This document shows positions 22,801 through 31,886 of a stretch of 54,860 bases of DNA, in pieces. The notes beneath the pieces are model-generated. The model searched no databases. It was not told the origin of the DNA and was given only the letters and a program-made list of their open reading frames with translations. The stretch comes from Thermoleophilia bacterium. GTDB taxonomy: Bacteria; Actinomycetota; Thermoleophilia; Gaiellales; Gaiellaceae. The translations under genes and the position numbers were made by a program. The stretch lies in the NCBI GenBank assembly GCA_025934995.1, contig JAICWC010000004.1, positions 1-54,860 of the forward strand, read 5' to 3'. Each line of letters opens with the position of its first letter. Position 1 is the first letter of the stretch.

Positions 22801-25800
22801 GCCTGGCTGCCGCCGACTCCGATCCGTTCGACGTCGTCCTCGGCGGGGTCAGCGCGACGAACTCGACGATCTCCGCGCCGGCAGTCGACGTCGCCGACGG
22901 CACGACCGCCGGCACCGTCACGGTGACGCTCGCGGACAGCGGCGACAACCCGGTCGCCGGCAAGACCGTGACGCTCGCGCAGGACGCAGGCAAGCACTCG
23001 GTCATCGCCCCCGCGTCCGCCGTCACGGACGCCAACGGACAGGCGACCTTCTCGGTACGGGACCAGACGCAGGAGGCGGTGACGTTCACCGCGACCGATG
23101 TCGACGACACGGTCACGGTCGCGGCGACGGCAAGCGTCTCGTTCGAAGACCACAACCCGCCGACGGTGACGATCGGCACGCCGGCGAATGCCGTCGACGC
23201 CGCCGGAACGATCACGTTGACGGCGACCGGCGTCTCGGACGGCGAGACCGGAGTCCAGGGCGTTTCCTTCCGCTACTGCGACGGCACGTGCGCAACGGTC
23301 GCAGGCACCGACTCGGGCGGCGGCACGTGGACGGCTGCGCTCGACACATCCGCTCTCGGCACGGGGCACACCTACACGTGGTCGGCGACCGCGACGGACA
23401 AGGCGAACAACTCGGCAACGAGCGCTACGCACACCTTCTCGGTCGACAACACGATCCCCGTCGTCAGCTTCGGCGCGCCGAGCCTGACCGGCAACGCGTA
23501 CTACGACGCCACCGCCGCGAACCCGACGATCTGGCTGCCGACGAGCGGCAGCGGCACGATCACGCTGAACGCGAGTGCCTCCGACCCCGAATCCGGGGTC
23601 GCGAAGGTTCACTTCCCGGCGCTGCTCGGCACGGCCGCAACCGATGCGACCGGCCCGTACCAGGCCGGCCCGTACCCGTACAACAACCAGGCGTCCGATC
23701 TGCTCGGGAACTCGATCGTCGCGACGAACGGCGTCACGGCCGGCAACGGCGCCGACACCGCGGCGGCGGCGTTCGACATCAAGGTCGACGGCACCGGCCC
23801 GACCGCGGCGATGGCGGCCACGCTCGACGGCAAGACCGTCTCCAGCGGCGTGCTCGTCGGGGCGACGAGCAGCGACGCCGGCTCCGGCGTCGCGCAGGTC
23901 TCGTTCCTCTACTGCGACCGCACCGCGAACGCGGTGTGCATGCCGAGCCTCCCGATCGGAACGGCGACCTCTCCGACGCTCGGGACGTACACCGTGGCCT
24001 GGACGAACACCGGGCTCACCGACGGCCATGCGTACGCAGTCGCTGCAGTCGCGACCGACAACGTCGGCAACCAGACGACCTCGTCGATCAGCACCGTGAC
24101 TGTCGACAACAGCGCGCCCACCGTTTCGCTCCAGACGCCGACGACGACGGGGAACGCCTTCTTCGGCGGCGGGAAGATCTACGTCAACCCGGCCGGCGGC
24201 GGCTCGTACACGCTGCACGCGCATGCGGCGGACACGGAAAGTGGGATCGCGTCGGTCGTCTTCGGCGCAACCGCAGGCACGACGAGCGGCGGCGGCGACT
24301 ACGACTCTTCCCAGGTCTCGCTCCCCGTTGCGGACTCGACCGCGACGGTCACCGCGACGAACGGCGTCGAGCTGCCCGCTCCGCTCCAGTCGAACGACAC
24401 GCTCCAGGTCGTCAACGACGGCACCGTGCCGACCCTCAGCTCCGACTTCCCCGTCGACAACGGCGGCTACGACAGCAACACATGGCCGGCCGGGTGCGCG
24501 ACCGAGGGCCTCTGCGGCACCGTCGGCGATACCGGCTCAGGCGTCCAGAAGGTCGAGCTGACGCTCGAGGACCTCGGTGGCGGCAAGTACTTCAACGGCA
24601 CGAGCTTCCAGGTCGGCTCGAGCACGCTCCCGGCGGTCCATTCCGGGAGCACTTGGAGCTACGCACTCGCACACGCGAAGCTGACCACCGGGACGTACGA
24701 GCTGACGATCACGGCGTTCGACAATGTCGGGAACACGACGACGCAGACGCTCCAGTTCCAGTACGGCGACGATCTGACACCGCCGGACACGATCCTCACC
24801 CTCTCGAACGCGACGCACGCGTTCTTGGAGAACGTCGGCTCGCATCTCGCGCCGAACGCCGGCTACGACTACGACCTCTTCTACAGCACGGCAGGCAACG
24901 GCGGGTTCGCGCTGCACGCCGTCTCGACGGACGTCAGCGGAATCGACCATGTGGTCTTCCCCGCCGTCTTCGGAACGAGCCAGCAGACGGTCGCCAACGG
25001 CGGCAACGCCAACCCGTGGACGCTCGACTCCCCCTCCTACTCGTTCGGCACCGCGAACACGACCCCGCCCGGCCAGGCAGTCGTCACCTCCGTCGACACC
25101 TCGATTCCGGGCCATAACTCCGGCGACGACACGATCACGTTCCTCGTCGACAACTCGCCGCCGACCGGCGGCGCGATCTCGGTCGGCCCCGTCGACGGGA
25201 ACGATTACGCAACCACCACGTCATTGACCGTGTCGCACACGGCGTACGCCGATTCCGTGGTCGGCTCGGGCCTCGCCTCGTCGGTGCTCACCGTTGCCTC
25301 CAGCCCGCTCACGAACGGCAGCTGCGGCTCGTTCACGGGCAGCGCACCCGTGAGCGACGGCCCGTTCACCGGGACGAACGGCACGTGCTACCAGTTCACC
25401 CTGACGGGTACCGACAACGTCGGCAACGTCGCGACGACCACGCAGGTCGTCAAGATCGACGCGACCGCGCCGTCGACGCCGACAGTCGCATTCGGCGGCC
25501 TCTCACCCGCCAACACGTACGACGACAATGCCGGCACACTCTGGTACCGGCCGTCCACCGGCGGCACGTTCACCGTCACGGCCTCCTCGACCGACGCCGA
25601 GTCCGGGATCGGGACCTACACGTTCTCGTCGCTCCTCGGCGGCACGCAGACGGGTGGCCGGCTCGCGGTCACGTTCGGCGCCGGCGGCATTGGCAGCGGG
25701 ACCTACACCGTCAAGTCGACGAACCACGCGAATCTCGACTCCTCGCCGGCGAGCTTCACGGTCGACGCAGACTCGACTGCACCGACGAGCGGGGCGCTCA

Positions 25801-28800
25801 GCGTGAACGGGACGCCCGCCGCTGCGGCCGCCACATCGAGCTATTTGACGAGCGGGTCGACCGTGACGATCGATAGCCGCACCGACTACACCGACGCCCA
25901 CTCGGGCATCGCAACCTCGACGCTCACGGTCGAGACGGCGACGCTCGCGCACAACGCCTGCGGGTCATACGGAGCTCCCTCGGCCGTCACCGGCACGACA
26001 GCGCAGCCGGTGAGCAACGGCCACTGCTACCGCTTCGTGTTGACCGGCACCGACCGCGTCGGCAACGTCGCGTCCGTCTCGACGGTGGTCATGGTCGACA
26101 CGACTGCGCCGAGCACGCCGAGCGTCGTCTTCAGCGGCCTTTCCGGCGGCAACACGTACGACGACGGAAACGGGACGCTCTGGTATCGCCCGAGCGCCGG
26201 CGGGACGTTCACCGTCACGGCGACCGGGTCGACCGACCTCGAGACGGACATCGAGAGCGGCAACGCGGGCTACACCTTCTCGCCGCTCGCAGGCTTCACC
26301 TCGACCGCCCAGACGGGCAACACGTTCGCGGTCACCTTCGACAGCTCGAGCACCGGCGGCGGAAGCTATTCCGCGGTCTCGACGAACAACGCCGGCGTCG
26401 ACTCGTCGCCTGCCGCCTTCTCCGTGACGAGCGACACGACCGACCCGACGGGCGGCCTCCTCTCGATCGCGCCGTATTCGTCGTCGCTCACGGTCGCGAT
26501 CGGCGAGGCGGACTTCACGGATGCGCAGTCCGGGATCGCCGGCAACGTCTTGACGCGGTCGAACCCGCTCAGCCCGTCTGCGGGCAGCTGCCCGGGCACC
26601 GGGTACAGCGGCGGGCCCGCCGTCCCGGTATCGGGAGGCACCGCCACCGACACGGTCCCGGCCGACGGCAAGTGCTACGAGTACACGCTGACGGGCACCG
26701 ACCACGTCGGCAACGTCGCGACGTACACGACCATCGTGCTCGTCGACACGACGCCGCCGACCGGGGGCACGGTCGACGCTCCCGACGGGCTGACCAGCCT
26801 CACGAAGGTCAGCGTCGGCTGGAACGCCGGCAGCGACCCCGAGTCCGGCATCTCGACGGTCGACGTGCAGCGCGCAGACGCGACGCTGTCGGGCGCGACC
26901 TGCGGCGCCTTCGGCAGCTTCAACACGATCGTCACCAATGCGAGCGCGAGCCCGATCGTCGACGGCGCCGTCAGCGCGGGCAACTGTTACGAGTACCGCA
27001 TCGTCGTCACGAACCGTGCCGGCGTGACAGCGACATTCGCCGCGAGCTCGGTCACGAAGCTGACGAGCGCGTCGCCGATCGCGCTTGCGGGCAGCTCCGC
27101 CGGGACGTACCTGAGCGGCACGACCCTGTATCTCGGGCCGTCGGCCACCACCTTCGGCCTTCAACTGACGAACGTCGGCGCGAACGGCGTCACCCGCGCG
27201 ACGTGGTCGTCGACCGCCGGGTCGCTCACAGGCGCCGGCGGCGTTTCGAACGCTTCGCCGTTCACCTCGGCGACGTACACGTGGGATCAGGTTGCGCCGC
27301 TGAACACGTCGATCACCGTCACCCGCCAGCCCACGAACACCGTCGACACGCTCGACGTCGAGTCGGATACGACCGAGCCGACGGGGACGATCAACCAGCC
27401 CAACGGCGTCGTCTCCGCACGCTCGGTGCCCGTCTCGACCTCCGGTGTGGCGGACGGCCAGTCCGGCGTCGCGAGCGTCCAGATCATGCGCGCCGACGCG
27501 GCGCTCGTCGGGTCGACGTGCGGGACGTGGAGCGCGTTCCAGCCCGTCACGCTCACCGGCGGCAACGACACGAGCATCCAGGACGAGCACTGCTACCAGT
27601 ACCAGGTCGTCGTCACCGACAACGTCGGCAACGTCCACACGGACACCTCGACCGGCGTCGTCCAGGTCCCGGACATCACGCCGCCGACCTTCGTCTCGGC
27701 GGCAACGGACGCCGCGGGCACGCACGTGGCGATCACGATGAGCGAGCAGCTCGACGCCGGGTCGGTCCCGAGCGCCGGTCGCTTCACCGTCGCATACAAC
27801 GGCGTCAGCCAGCCGACGCCGACGAGCGCCCAGATCCTCGGCTCGACCGTCACTCTCGGGCTCGCAGGGCCGCCGAACAACTCGCAAACCGTCACCGTCC
27901 GCTACGCCTCCGACGGGTCGCTGCGCGACGTCGCCACGCCGAGCTCGAACTCGACCACGAACTTCGGGCCGGTGCCGGTGACGAACAACACGCCCGACAC
28001 CGTCGCGCCGCGCGTGTCCTCCGCCGCGGTCGACGGAAGCACGCTCACGATCCACCTCGACGAGGCGCTCGCCGGGAGTGCGCCGGATCCGTCGGCCTTC
28101 ATGGTGACGGTGCACGGACACGCCCGTCAGGTCACGAGCGTCGACGTCGGCGGACAGGTGGTGACGCTGGCCCTCAACCCGGGCGTCGCCGCGAACGACA
28201 CCGTCGTCGCCGCGTACGCAGTCCCTGCACTGAACGCCCTCCACGACGCGGCAGGGAATCCGGTGAGCGCGTTCACGACGTCGGTCACGAACAACACCGC
28301 CGCCGTCTCGGCGCCGCCGTCGACGGTTCCGGCGACGCCGGCAGCCCCCGTGCCCGCCCTCGTCTCGACGACGCCGGCCGACGGCTCGACCGTCGCCTCC
28401 GTGTCGTCGTTCTCCCTGACGGCCGACAGCACGGCGACGTGGTCGCAGATGTCGCTGACCCGCCCGGACGGCACGGTCACGCCGCTCGACACCGTGACCG
28501 GGACGACTGCGACGTATGCGCCGGGCACGACCGCCCAGGGCCTGTACGTCGTCCGTGGGACGATGACGGTGAACGGCGTCTCGGCCGACGTCCTCAGCCA
28601 CTTCACGATCTTCAACGGGAGCGCCGGAGGAAGCGCGACGATGCCGCCCGTCCAGAAGAACGCGGGCGACGTTCCCGACACGCTCGCCAGCTCCGACGCC
28701 GCGGTGGTCGCAGCCTGGACGCCGCAGACCTTCGGCGGGGAGCCGGTCGTCGTCCAGCTCGTTCCGCGGCCGGCGGCAGTACGCGGTTCCCTGCCGGCCG

Positions 28801-29753
28801 GCGCCGTCGTCGTCGATGCGACAGCGTTCCTCCGCGACAGCCATGCGCCGGTCACCCAGCTCGCCGACGTGCTCGACCTCCAGTTCCCGCACACGGTGGC
28901 CGGTTCGTCGATTCAGACCTCGCAGGACGGCCGGACCTGGACGGACATCGCACAGCTGCCGACGATGCAGCTCCCCGCCGGCCAGCCTGCCGGCTGGTTC
29001 CTCGACTCGGACGGCACGACGCACGTGCTGACGCGCCATCTCACGTACTTCGCGGTCATCCCGCCGTCCGCCGCGACGAAGCTCGCGCTTCGGGTGACCA
29101 CGCCGCGCCGCCTCTGGCTCGCCGGCCGGTCGTTCATGGCGGTGCGGATCGTCGTCACCGCGCCCGCGCGCGTGACGGGCTCGTTCGTCGCACCGGACGG
29201 GAAGATCATCCCGGGCCAGGTCCTTCGGACGCCGACGCGCCACGCGGGCGCGACGATCCTGCGCATTCCGCTCCACGTCCGCGCTCCAGGCCTCTACCGC
29301 CTCGAGGTCCATGCAGAAGGCGCCGGTCAGGTGGCACAACGCACCGCACGGATCCGCTTCGTCAGGCAGCGGCCCACGTCACCCGTCTGGCAGGCCGCCG
29401 GTCCGGTCCGCGTTGCCGTCGTCCAAGGGCTGAGGCTGCAGGCATCGACGCTGCGGGCCGCTCTCGGCCACGACTACGTCGTGCAGCCCGTCCGCGACGC
29501 AGACCTGTACTCCGAAGTCGACCCGAGCGATCCGCGTGCGGCTGCGGCAGTGATCGTCGACCTCGCATCGGTGCCGCTCCCGAGTCTTGCGTCACTCCAT
29601 GCGCTTCTGCCCGAGCTCCGGATCATCGGTCTGACGCGCGACTCTTCGACCGCGGCCGCCGCACGCGCGGCCGGCATCGACGCGATCGTGGTTCGCGCGA
29701 GCGCGCCCGTCGTCACGACCCACGTGATCAAGCAGCTGATTCCGCGCCGCTAG
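13845..29753 (+). CDS. Giant exported beta-repeat protein (about 5,302 aa) with YDG repeats and a C-terminal receiver-like domain
   Basis: Probably a surface or adhesin-like protein. The ATG at 13845 is chosen because it is coupled to the small frame upstream; ATG 13815 would add 10 residues. In order: a signal-anchor (about residues 17-38); an N-domain ending in PYVIDP, common in large actinobacterial surface proteins; a jelly-roll-like region (14580-15210); three copies of a roughly 133-residue beta domain (15217-16430); 22 YDG repeats plus a divergent one (16431-22512); a filamin-like and a Big_1 (invasin) domain (22500-23150); about 14 further Ig-like domains (to about 27680); two SwmB-like domains (27676-28304); a Pro-rich linker; several beta domains; and a final 117-residue alpha/beta domain resembling a degenerate response-regulator receiver (about 29400-29750). 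No LPXTG motif. It shares its CTAG stop with the convergent adenosyltransferase gene. Confidence 0.85.
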   Translation: MASVPDLRQPSESRLRMPVLWCIVVAVACAGVVGGATWLQRSTAQSPFVSHALGDRTPAAPLQRPMLADALQRVTDRGVEVSTHGQSIAVALDGARGSWTRHANGVERRLPYGRESIVLTKLSAEELVTVDHRLGARTWRWRLATSLHPRLRDDGSVVLGGKARSRLAILPVAILDAGGRNVTPSGLRWSLAHAHGSTWLQLRLEDASLPLPYVIDPNIALTGTCPDSAGQTDLVGAGSAVAQSCSVAAVAGRNPTTNLVLTAPATLANNDVMIAQVTIHSGTAPTPPTGWTLINSQVSGTAVLQSLYYRVASGDTGGTTQWTWSDSAKADMAGGIIALANVDTASPVDAVASATAASGLTATAPTVTTIAPNDEVLAFYASANGVTLSTSTYSGAATTELYSAESRLGGGTSDTDASAAIAPALQATQGATGTSTASLSASQPWVAHTLALKTTGPTSITFNGSRTKAASTATWTVGLTASAGGALSAGNTITVTFPATWTGIPASPTVTFGGSFAGCGSTTASTAGSVVTITLPAGCTLANSAAGTVAIAGITNPPAATYTAATFAVHTSADQADTVPAAGVVIGSATPPTAVTFAGSRTKAGARATWTAGFTASSSGALAAGDTVTVTFDPLWAAGLPASPAVTFGGSFGAGCSGGATGSTSSNVVTVTLPAGCTLANSAAGTVAIAGITNPTNATYTATNFKVHTSSDATDASNGSTMTISVATSLAAASFTATTKIYGTSESWTVGLTASGTGSLAAGDSATITFDAGFASGLPASPAVTFGGGFAGCSATTGSTASNVVTVTLPAGCTLANNVAGTIVIAGITDPVPATYTTANFKVHTSSDATNTNNATAVTIAKKNLTISGATATNKVYDATTTATVDFTSATLSGIVGSDSVSINSSAYSASFATKTVGNAKAVTVLGVTLSGTNAGNYTVSQPTGLTANITAKALAITGVTASNKVYDGTLAATLGGSAALSGVIAGDTVTLGGVGSGTFASKTVGNAKPVTVTGFTISGTDAANYTLTQPSPTANITAKALTITGVTATNRVYDASVAATLGGSAALSGVIAGDTVTLGGSGSGTFADKNVGNAKPVTVTGFTISGTDAGNYTVSQPSGLTANITAKALTITGVTATDKIYDGTLTATLGGSAALSGVVAGDTVTLGGSPGGTFATKTVGNGKAVTVTGYTISGTDAANYNVSQPSGLTANITAKALTVNNVTGQNKPYDGTTVDPLNVGTASLAGIVAGDTVLIDTSAATGAFATKTAGTSKPVTVSGITITGADAGNYTVTQPSTTADVTAKNLTISNASGNNRVYDATTVATVNFGSATLVGVVGADSVSIDASAGTYSFATKNAGNGKAITVSGIALTGTDAGNYTVSQPTGLTANVTQAGLSVAGVTAQNKTYDATTGATLGGTATLAGVIGGDTVSLGGTTTASFADKNVGTNKAVGVSGYTISGPDSGNYTLSQPTGLTANISAAPLTVSGVTAQAKVYDATTGATLTGTAALSGKLGSDVVTLGGSPSASFADKNVGTGKTVTVTGYTISGADAGNYTFSQPTGLTASITAAPLTVTGVVAQDKTYDAGTGATLGGAPLPSGVQGGDTVTIGGTATATFADKNVGANKTVNVSGYTLSGADAADYTLTQPTLTASITAAPLTVTGITASDKVYDASSAATLAGTATLSGKLGSDDVTLAGSPSATFANKNVGVGKVVTVSGYSIVGTDAGNYAFAQPGGLTASITPTPLTVSGLAGVDKVYDTTTSATLTGTPALSGKLGSDAVTLGGTGSAAYADKNVGADKPLVVTGFSVSGADAGNYTFSQPTGITAGITPAPLTIGGVSASNKVYNGTTSATLTGTAALSGKLSSDVVTLGGSPSASFADKNVGTGKTVTVTGYTISGADAGNYSLSQPSGLTADVTAAPLSVAGAVAQGKPYDGTTTATVDFSGASPAGVVSGDTVTLVTTGYSASFATAAAGSGIAVTVAGVTLGGAGAGNYTLTQPVLSADITGAPLTITGVTAQDKVYDRTTAATLNVAGAALSGVVAGDDVTLVKTGATGSFATNSVGTGKAVTVTGFTITGADAAKYQLFQPTGLTANIAAKAVTVNGVTASSRQYDGGVSANLDTGSATLVGVVAGDAVSLNASGATGSFATKTVGVGKTVTVSGLALTGADAGNYSLTQPTPTASVTAKPLTVSGVTAQNKTYDGATTATVDVGAASLNGVIAGDTVLIDTSAATGTFASKDTGSGIPVTVSGITAAGADAANYTITPPTTGDDITPAGLTISGAVGQDKTYDAGTTAVVDFSHATLVGVVGADSVSIQSSSASTDFDSKDVGTAKPITVTGLTLTGTDAADYTLAQPTGITADITAATLTVNGISATDKTYDRSTTATLTGTATLGGVLGSDTVTLTGSPTAGFADKTAATNKPVTISGYTITGTDAADYILTQPTSTATITPKTLTITGITAQDKTYDGTTNATLTGTPTLNGVISSDTVTLGGTPAASFADKNVGNGKGVTVTGYTISGADAGNYTLTQPTLTATITTAPLTVTGLTAQNKTYDATTTATLSGSPSLTGVIGADDVTLAGTPSASFATATAGPAKAVAITGFSITGADAVDYTLTQPSASADIARAALAVTGVTASDKTYDGDTTAALDITNAALTGVIARDTVTLDSTNATGSFASKTVGAAKLVTAAGFALGGADAANYTLAQPTATASITPKTLTISGVAAINRTYDGTTGAPLSAGGASLVGTVAGDVVALNGTPTGSFATKHVGTNKPVTVSGFGITGTDAVNYALAQPVGLTADVTARAITVTAQPDTKAYDTTTSSSATPQVTSGSLAAGDTANFTQAFATAGVSTNKTIVPSGAVLDGNSGNDYAVTFVDGTGTITSAAPEKLAFTAEPLTATGGTAFSTQPEISVEDHYGNVITNDNTTKVTLAIGTNPSSATLKCPTSSLTVQVSNGVAAFAGCKIDESGTGYTLHATNDAGLAAADSDPFDVVLGGVSATNSTISAPAVDVADGTTAGTVTVTLADSGDNPVAGKTVTLAQDAGKHSVIAPASAVTDANGQATFSVRDQTQEAVTFTATDVDDTVTVAATASVSFEDHNPPTVTIGTPANAVDAAGTITLTATGVSDGETGVQGVSFRYCDGTCATVAGTDSGGGTWTAALDTSALGTGHTYTWSATATDKANNSATSATHTFSVDNTIPVVSFGAPSLTGNAYYDATAANPTIWLPTSGSGTITLNASASDPESGVAKVHFPALLGTAATDATGPYQAGPYPYNNQASDLLGNSIVATNGVTAGNGADTAAAAFDIKVDGTGPTAAMAATLDGKTVSSGVLVGATSSDAGSGVAQVSFLYCDRTANAVCMPSLPIGTATSPTLGTYTVAWTNTGLTDGHAYAVAAVATDNVGNQTTSSISTVTVDNSAPTVSLQTPTTTGNAFFGGGKIYVNPAGGGSYTLHAHAADTESGIASVVFGATAGTTSGGGDYDSSQVSLPVADSTATVTATNGVELPAPLQSNDTLQVVNDGTVPTLSSDFPVDNGGYDSNTWPAGCATEGLCGTVGDTGSGVQKVELTLEDLGGGKYFNGTSFQVGSSTLPAVHSGSTWSYALAHAKLTTGTYELTITAFDNVGNTTTQTLQFQYGDDLTPPDTILTLSNATHAFLENVGSHLAPNAGYDYDLFYSTAGNGGFALHAVSTDVSGIDHVVFPAVFGTSQQTVANGGNANPWTLDSPSYSFGTANTTPPGQAVVTSVDTSIPGHNSGDDTITFLVDNSPPTGGAISVGPVDGNDYATTTSLTVSHTAYADSVVGSGLASSVLTVASSPLTNGSCGSFTGSAPVSDGPFTGTNGTCYQFTLTGTDNVGNVATTTQVVKIDATAPSTPTVAFGGLSPANTYDDNAGTLWYRPSTGGTFTVTASSTDAESGIGTYTFSSLLGGTQTGGRLAVTFGAGGIGSGTYTVKSTNHANLDSSPASFTVDADSTAPTSGALSVNGTPAAAAATSSYLTSGSTVTIDSRTDYTDAHSGIATSTLTVETATLAHNACGSYGAPSAVTGTTAQPVSNGHCYRFVLTGTDRVGNVASVSTVVMVDTTAPSTPSVVFSGLSGGNTYDDGNGTLWYRPSAGGTFTVTATGSTDLETDIESGNAGYTFSPLAGFTSTAQTGNTFAVTFDSSSTGGGSYSAVSTNNAGVDSSPAAFSVTSDTTDPTGGLLSIAPYSSSLTVAIGEADFTDAQSGIAGNVLTRSNPLSPSAGSCPGTGYSGGPAVPVSGGTATDTVPADGKCYEYTLTGTDHVGNVATYTTIVLVDTTPPTGGTVDAPDGLTSLTKVSVGWNAGSDPESGISTVDVQRADATLSGATCGAFGSFNTIVTNASASPIVDGAVSAGNCYEYRIVVTNRAGVTATFAASSVTKLTSASPIALAGSSAGTYLSGTTLYLGPSATTFGLQLTNVGANGVTRATWSSTAGSLTGAGGVSNASPFTSATYTWDQVAPLNTSITVTRQPTNTVDTLDVESDTTEPTGTINQPNGVVSARSVPVSTSGVADGQSGVASVQIMRADAALVGSTCGTWSAFQPVTLTGGNDTSIQDEHCYQYQVVVTDNVGNVHTDTSTGVVQVPDITPPTFVSAATDAAGTHVAITMSEQLDAGSVPSAGRFTVAYNGVSQPTPTSAQILGSTVTLGLAGPPNNSQTVTVRYASDGSLRDVATPSSNSTTNFGPVPVTNNTPDTVAPRVSSAAVDGSTLTIHLDEALAGSAPDPSAFMVTVHGHARQVTSVDVGGQVVTLALNPGVAANDTVVAAYAVPALNALHDAAGNPVSAFTTSVTNNTAAVSAPPSTVPATPAAPVPALVSTTPADGSTVASVSSFSLTADSTATWSQMSLTRPDGTVTPLDTVTGTTATYAPGTTAQGLYVVRGTMTVNGVSADVLSHFTIFNGSAGGSATMPPVQKNAGDVPDTLASSDAAVVAAWTPQTFGGEPVVVQLVPRPAAVRGSLPAGAVVVDATAFLRDSHAPVTQLADVLDLQFPHTVAGSSIQTSQDGRTWTDIAQLPTMQLPAGQPAGWFLDSDGTTHVLTRHLTYFAVIPPSAATKLALRVTTPRRLWLAGRSFMAVRIVVTAPARVTGSFVAPDGKIIPGQVLRTPTRHAGATILRIPLHVRAPGLYRLEVHAEGAGQVAQRTARIRFVRQRPTSPVWQAAGPVRVAVVQGLRLQASTLRAALGHDYVVQPVRDADLYSEVDPSDPRAAAAVIVDLASVPLPSLASLHALLPELRIIGLTRDSSTAAAARAAGIDAIVVRASAPVVTTHVIKQLIPRR
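16431..22512 (+). repeat. Array of 22 YDG repeats plus one divergent copy inside the giant gene
   Basis: Each unit is about 76-83 codons and reads NKxYDxTTxATL, then xLSGVxxGDTVTLGG, FADKNVGxxKxVTVxGYxISGxDAGNYTLxQPxxLTAxITA. The YDG core and the DAGNY motif recur in nearly every unit; unit 12 has YNG. The 23rd copy (from about 22258, AYDTTTSSS) is divergent. Identity between units varies along the array, and units 2-4 and units 8 and 12 are unusually alike at DNA level. Confidence 0.9.
18391..18505 (+). repeat. 115-nt block repeated exactly at 19444-19558
   Basis: Positions 18391-18505 and 19444-19558 are identical over 115 nt, including all third-codon positions. The offset is 1,053 nt, or 351 codons, which equals four YDG units (unit 8 versus unit 12). 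Other unit pairs differ at many synonymous sites, so this pair reflects recent duplication or gene conversion. Confidence 0.9.
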
Positions 29754-30315
29754 CCGCCGGGCTTCCAGAGCGGTTCGTCGACGCCCGCGAGCGCGTTCGC
29801 CCGCCGGGCGAGGATGAACAGCAGGTCGGAGACGCGGTTGAGATACACACGCGCGAGCGGATTGACGTCGGCCTCGAGCGCTGCGAGCTCCGCCCGCCGT
29901 GCGATCGTGCGCGCGACGTGCAGCCTTGCCGCAGCTTCGGTCCCGCCGGGCAGGACGAAGCTGCGCAGCTCGGCCAGCTCGGCATTGTGCTCGTCGCAGA
30001 GCTCTTCGACCTCGTCGACCATGGCCTGCGTGGCGCGAAGCCGCTCGTCCGGCCCGCCGAACGGAACCGAGAGGTCGGCGCCGACGTCGAACAGCTGGTT
30101 CTGCAGGCGCCGAAGCGGCGCGCGGAGCTCGTCCGGCGCATCGCCCGCGAGCACCACGCCGAGCTGCGAGTTGAGCTCGTCGACGATCCCGTACGCACGG
30201 ATGCGCGGATCGAGCTTCGATGTCCGCGAGCCGTCGCCGAGGCTCGTCTGGCCCGCATCGCCGCCGCGGGTGTAGATCTTCGTCAGCCGCACGGGCTCGT
30301 TCTTGTCGCGCGGCA

Positions 30316-30316
<1 letters not shown>
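29750..30316 (-). CDS. Cob(I)alamin adenosyltransferase, PduO type
   Basis: A 188-residue enzyme that makes adenosylcobalamin from cob(I)alamin and ATP. It has the ATP-binding start KIYTRGGDAGQTSLGDGSR, then YGIVDELNSQLG, and the conserved ARTIARRAE helix with NRVSDLLFILAR. The ATG at 30316 shares a base with the stop of the acyl-CoA dehydrogenase gene (TGATG), indicating coupling. Adenosylcobalamin is the cofactor of the mutase encoded at 11346-13507, so the link between the two is functional even though the giant gene separates them. The stop codon overlaps the giant gene's stop in convergent orientation. Confidence 0.93.
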
Positions 30317-31476
<1,160 letters not shown>

Positions 31477-31483
31477 GGCAGGG

Positions 31484-31499
31484 ATCGTAGTCGTAGGCT
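31484..31499. promoter_or_regulatory. Back-to-back -10 boxes for two divergent leaderless genes
   Basis: On the minus strand TACGAT (31489-31484) ends 7 nt before the acyl-CoA dehydrogenase GTG. On the plus strand TAGGCT (31494-31499) ends 6 nt before the ATG at 31506. Both fit TANNNT, with spacing that places transcription starts at or next to the start codons. Confidence 0.5.
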
Positions 31500-31505
31500 C
31501 TATCG

Positions 31506-31886
31506 ATGGTCGCCGCGCCGCCACCCTCGCCACCCGCGATCGTGCGCGCGTGGAGCCGCGACCTGAACGCGAACCACAACGCGGCCGCAGCGGCCCTGTT
31601 CGCGCCCGGAGCGCGGGTCATCCAGCCCGGCGTCGACGTGCGACTGACGGCGAAGCTCGCGATCGCGTTCAACGAGTCGCTGCCGTGCGGCGGCCGCATC
31701 ACACGTCTCCAGCGACACGGGAACCGCGTGACCGCGACGTTTCTCCTCATCGAACGCCCAGGGCACAAATGCGACGGGCCCGGTCAGAAGGCGGCGGCGG
31801 TGTTCGTGGTGCAGAACGGGTTGATCGTCAGCTGGCGGCAGGTTGCCGTGCCACGCGTGCCTAAGCCGCCGCCAGCTCGCGCTTGA
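31506..31886 (+). CDS. NTF2/SnoaL-like domain protein
   Basis: A 126-residue protein with the alpha+beta cone pattern of nuclear transport factor 2-like proteins: an N-terminal helix (IVRAWSRDLNANHNAAAAALFAPGARVIQPG), then strands ending NRVTATFLLIE and AAVFVVQNGLIVSWRQV. Such proteins are small-molecule-binding or minor enzymes; no catalytic residues can be assigned. There is no ribosome binding site, but a TAGGCT box sits 6 nt upstream of the ATG. Its 3' end overlaps the convergent HD-GYP gene by 26 nt. Confidence 0.7.
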   Translation: MVAAPPPSPPAIVRAWSRDLNANHNAAAAALFAPGARVIQPGVDVRLTAKLAIAFNESLPCGGRITRLQRHGNRVTATFLLIERPGHKCDGPGQKAAAVFVVQNGLIVSWRQVAVPRVPKPPPARA

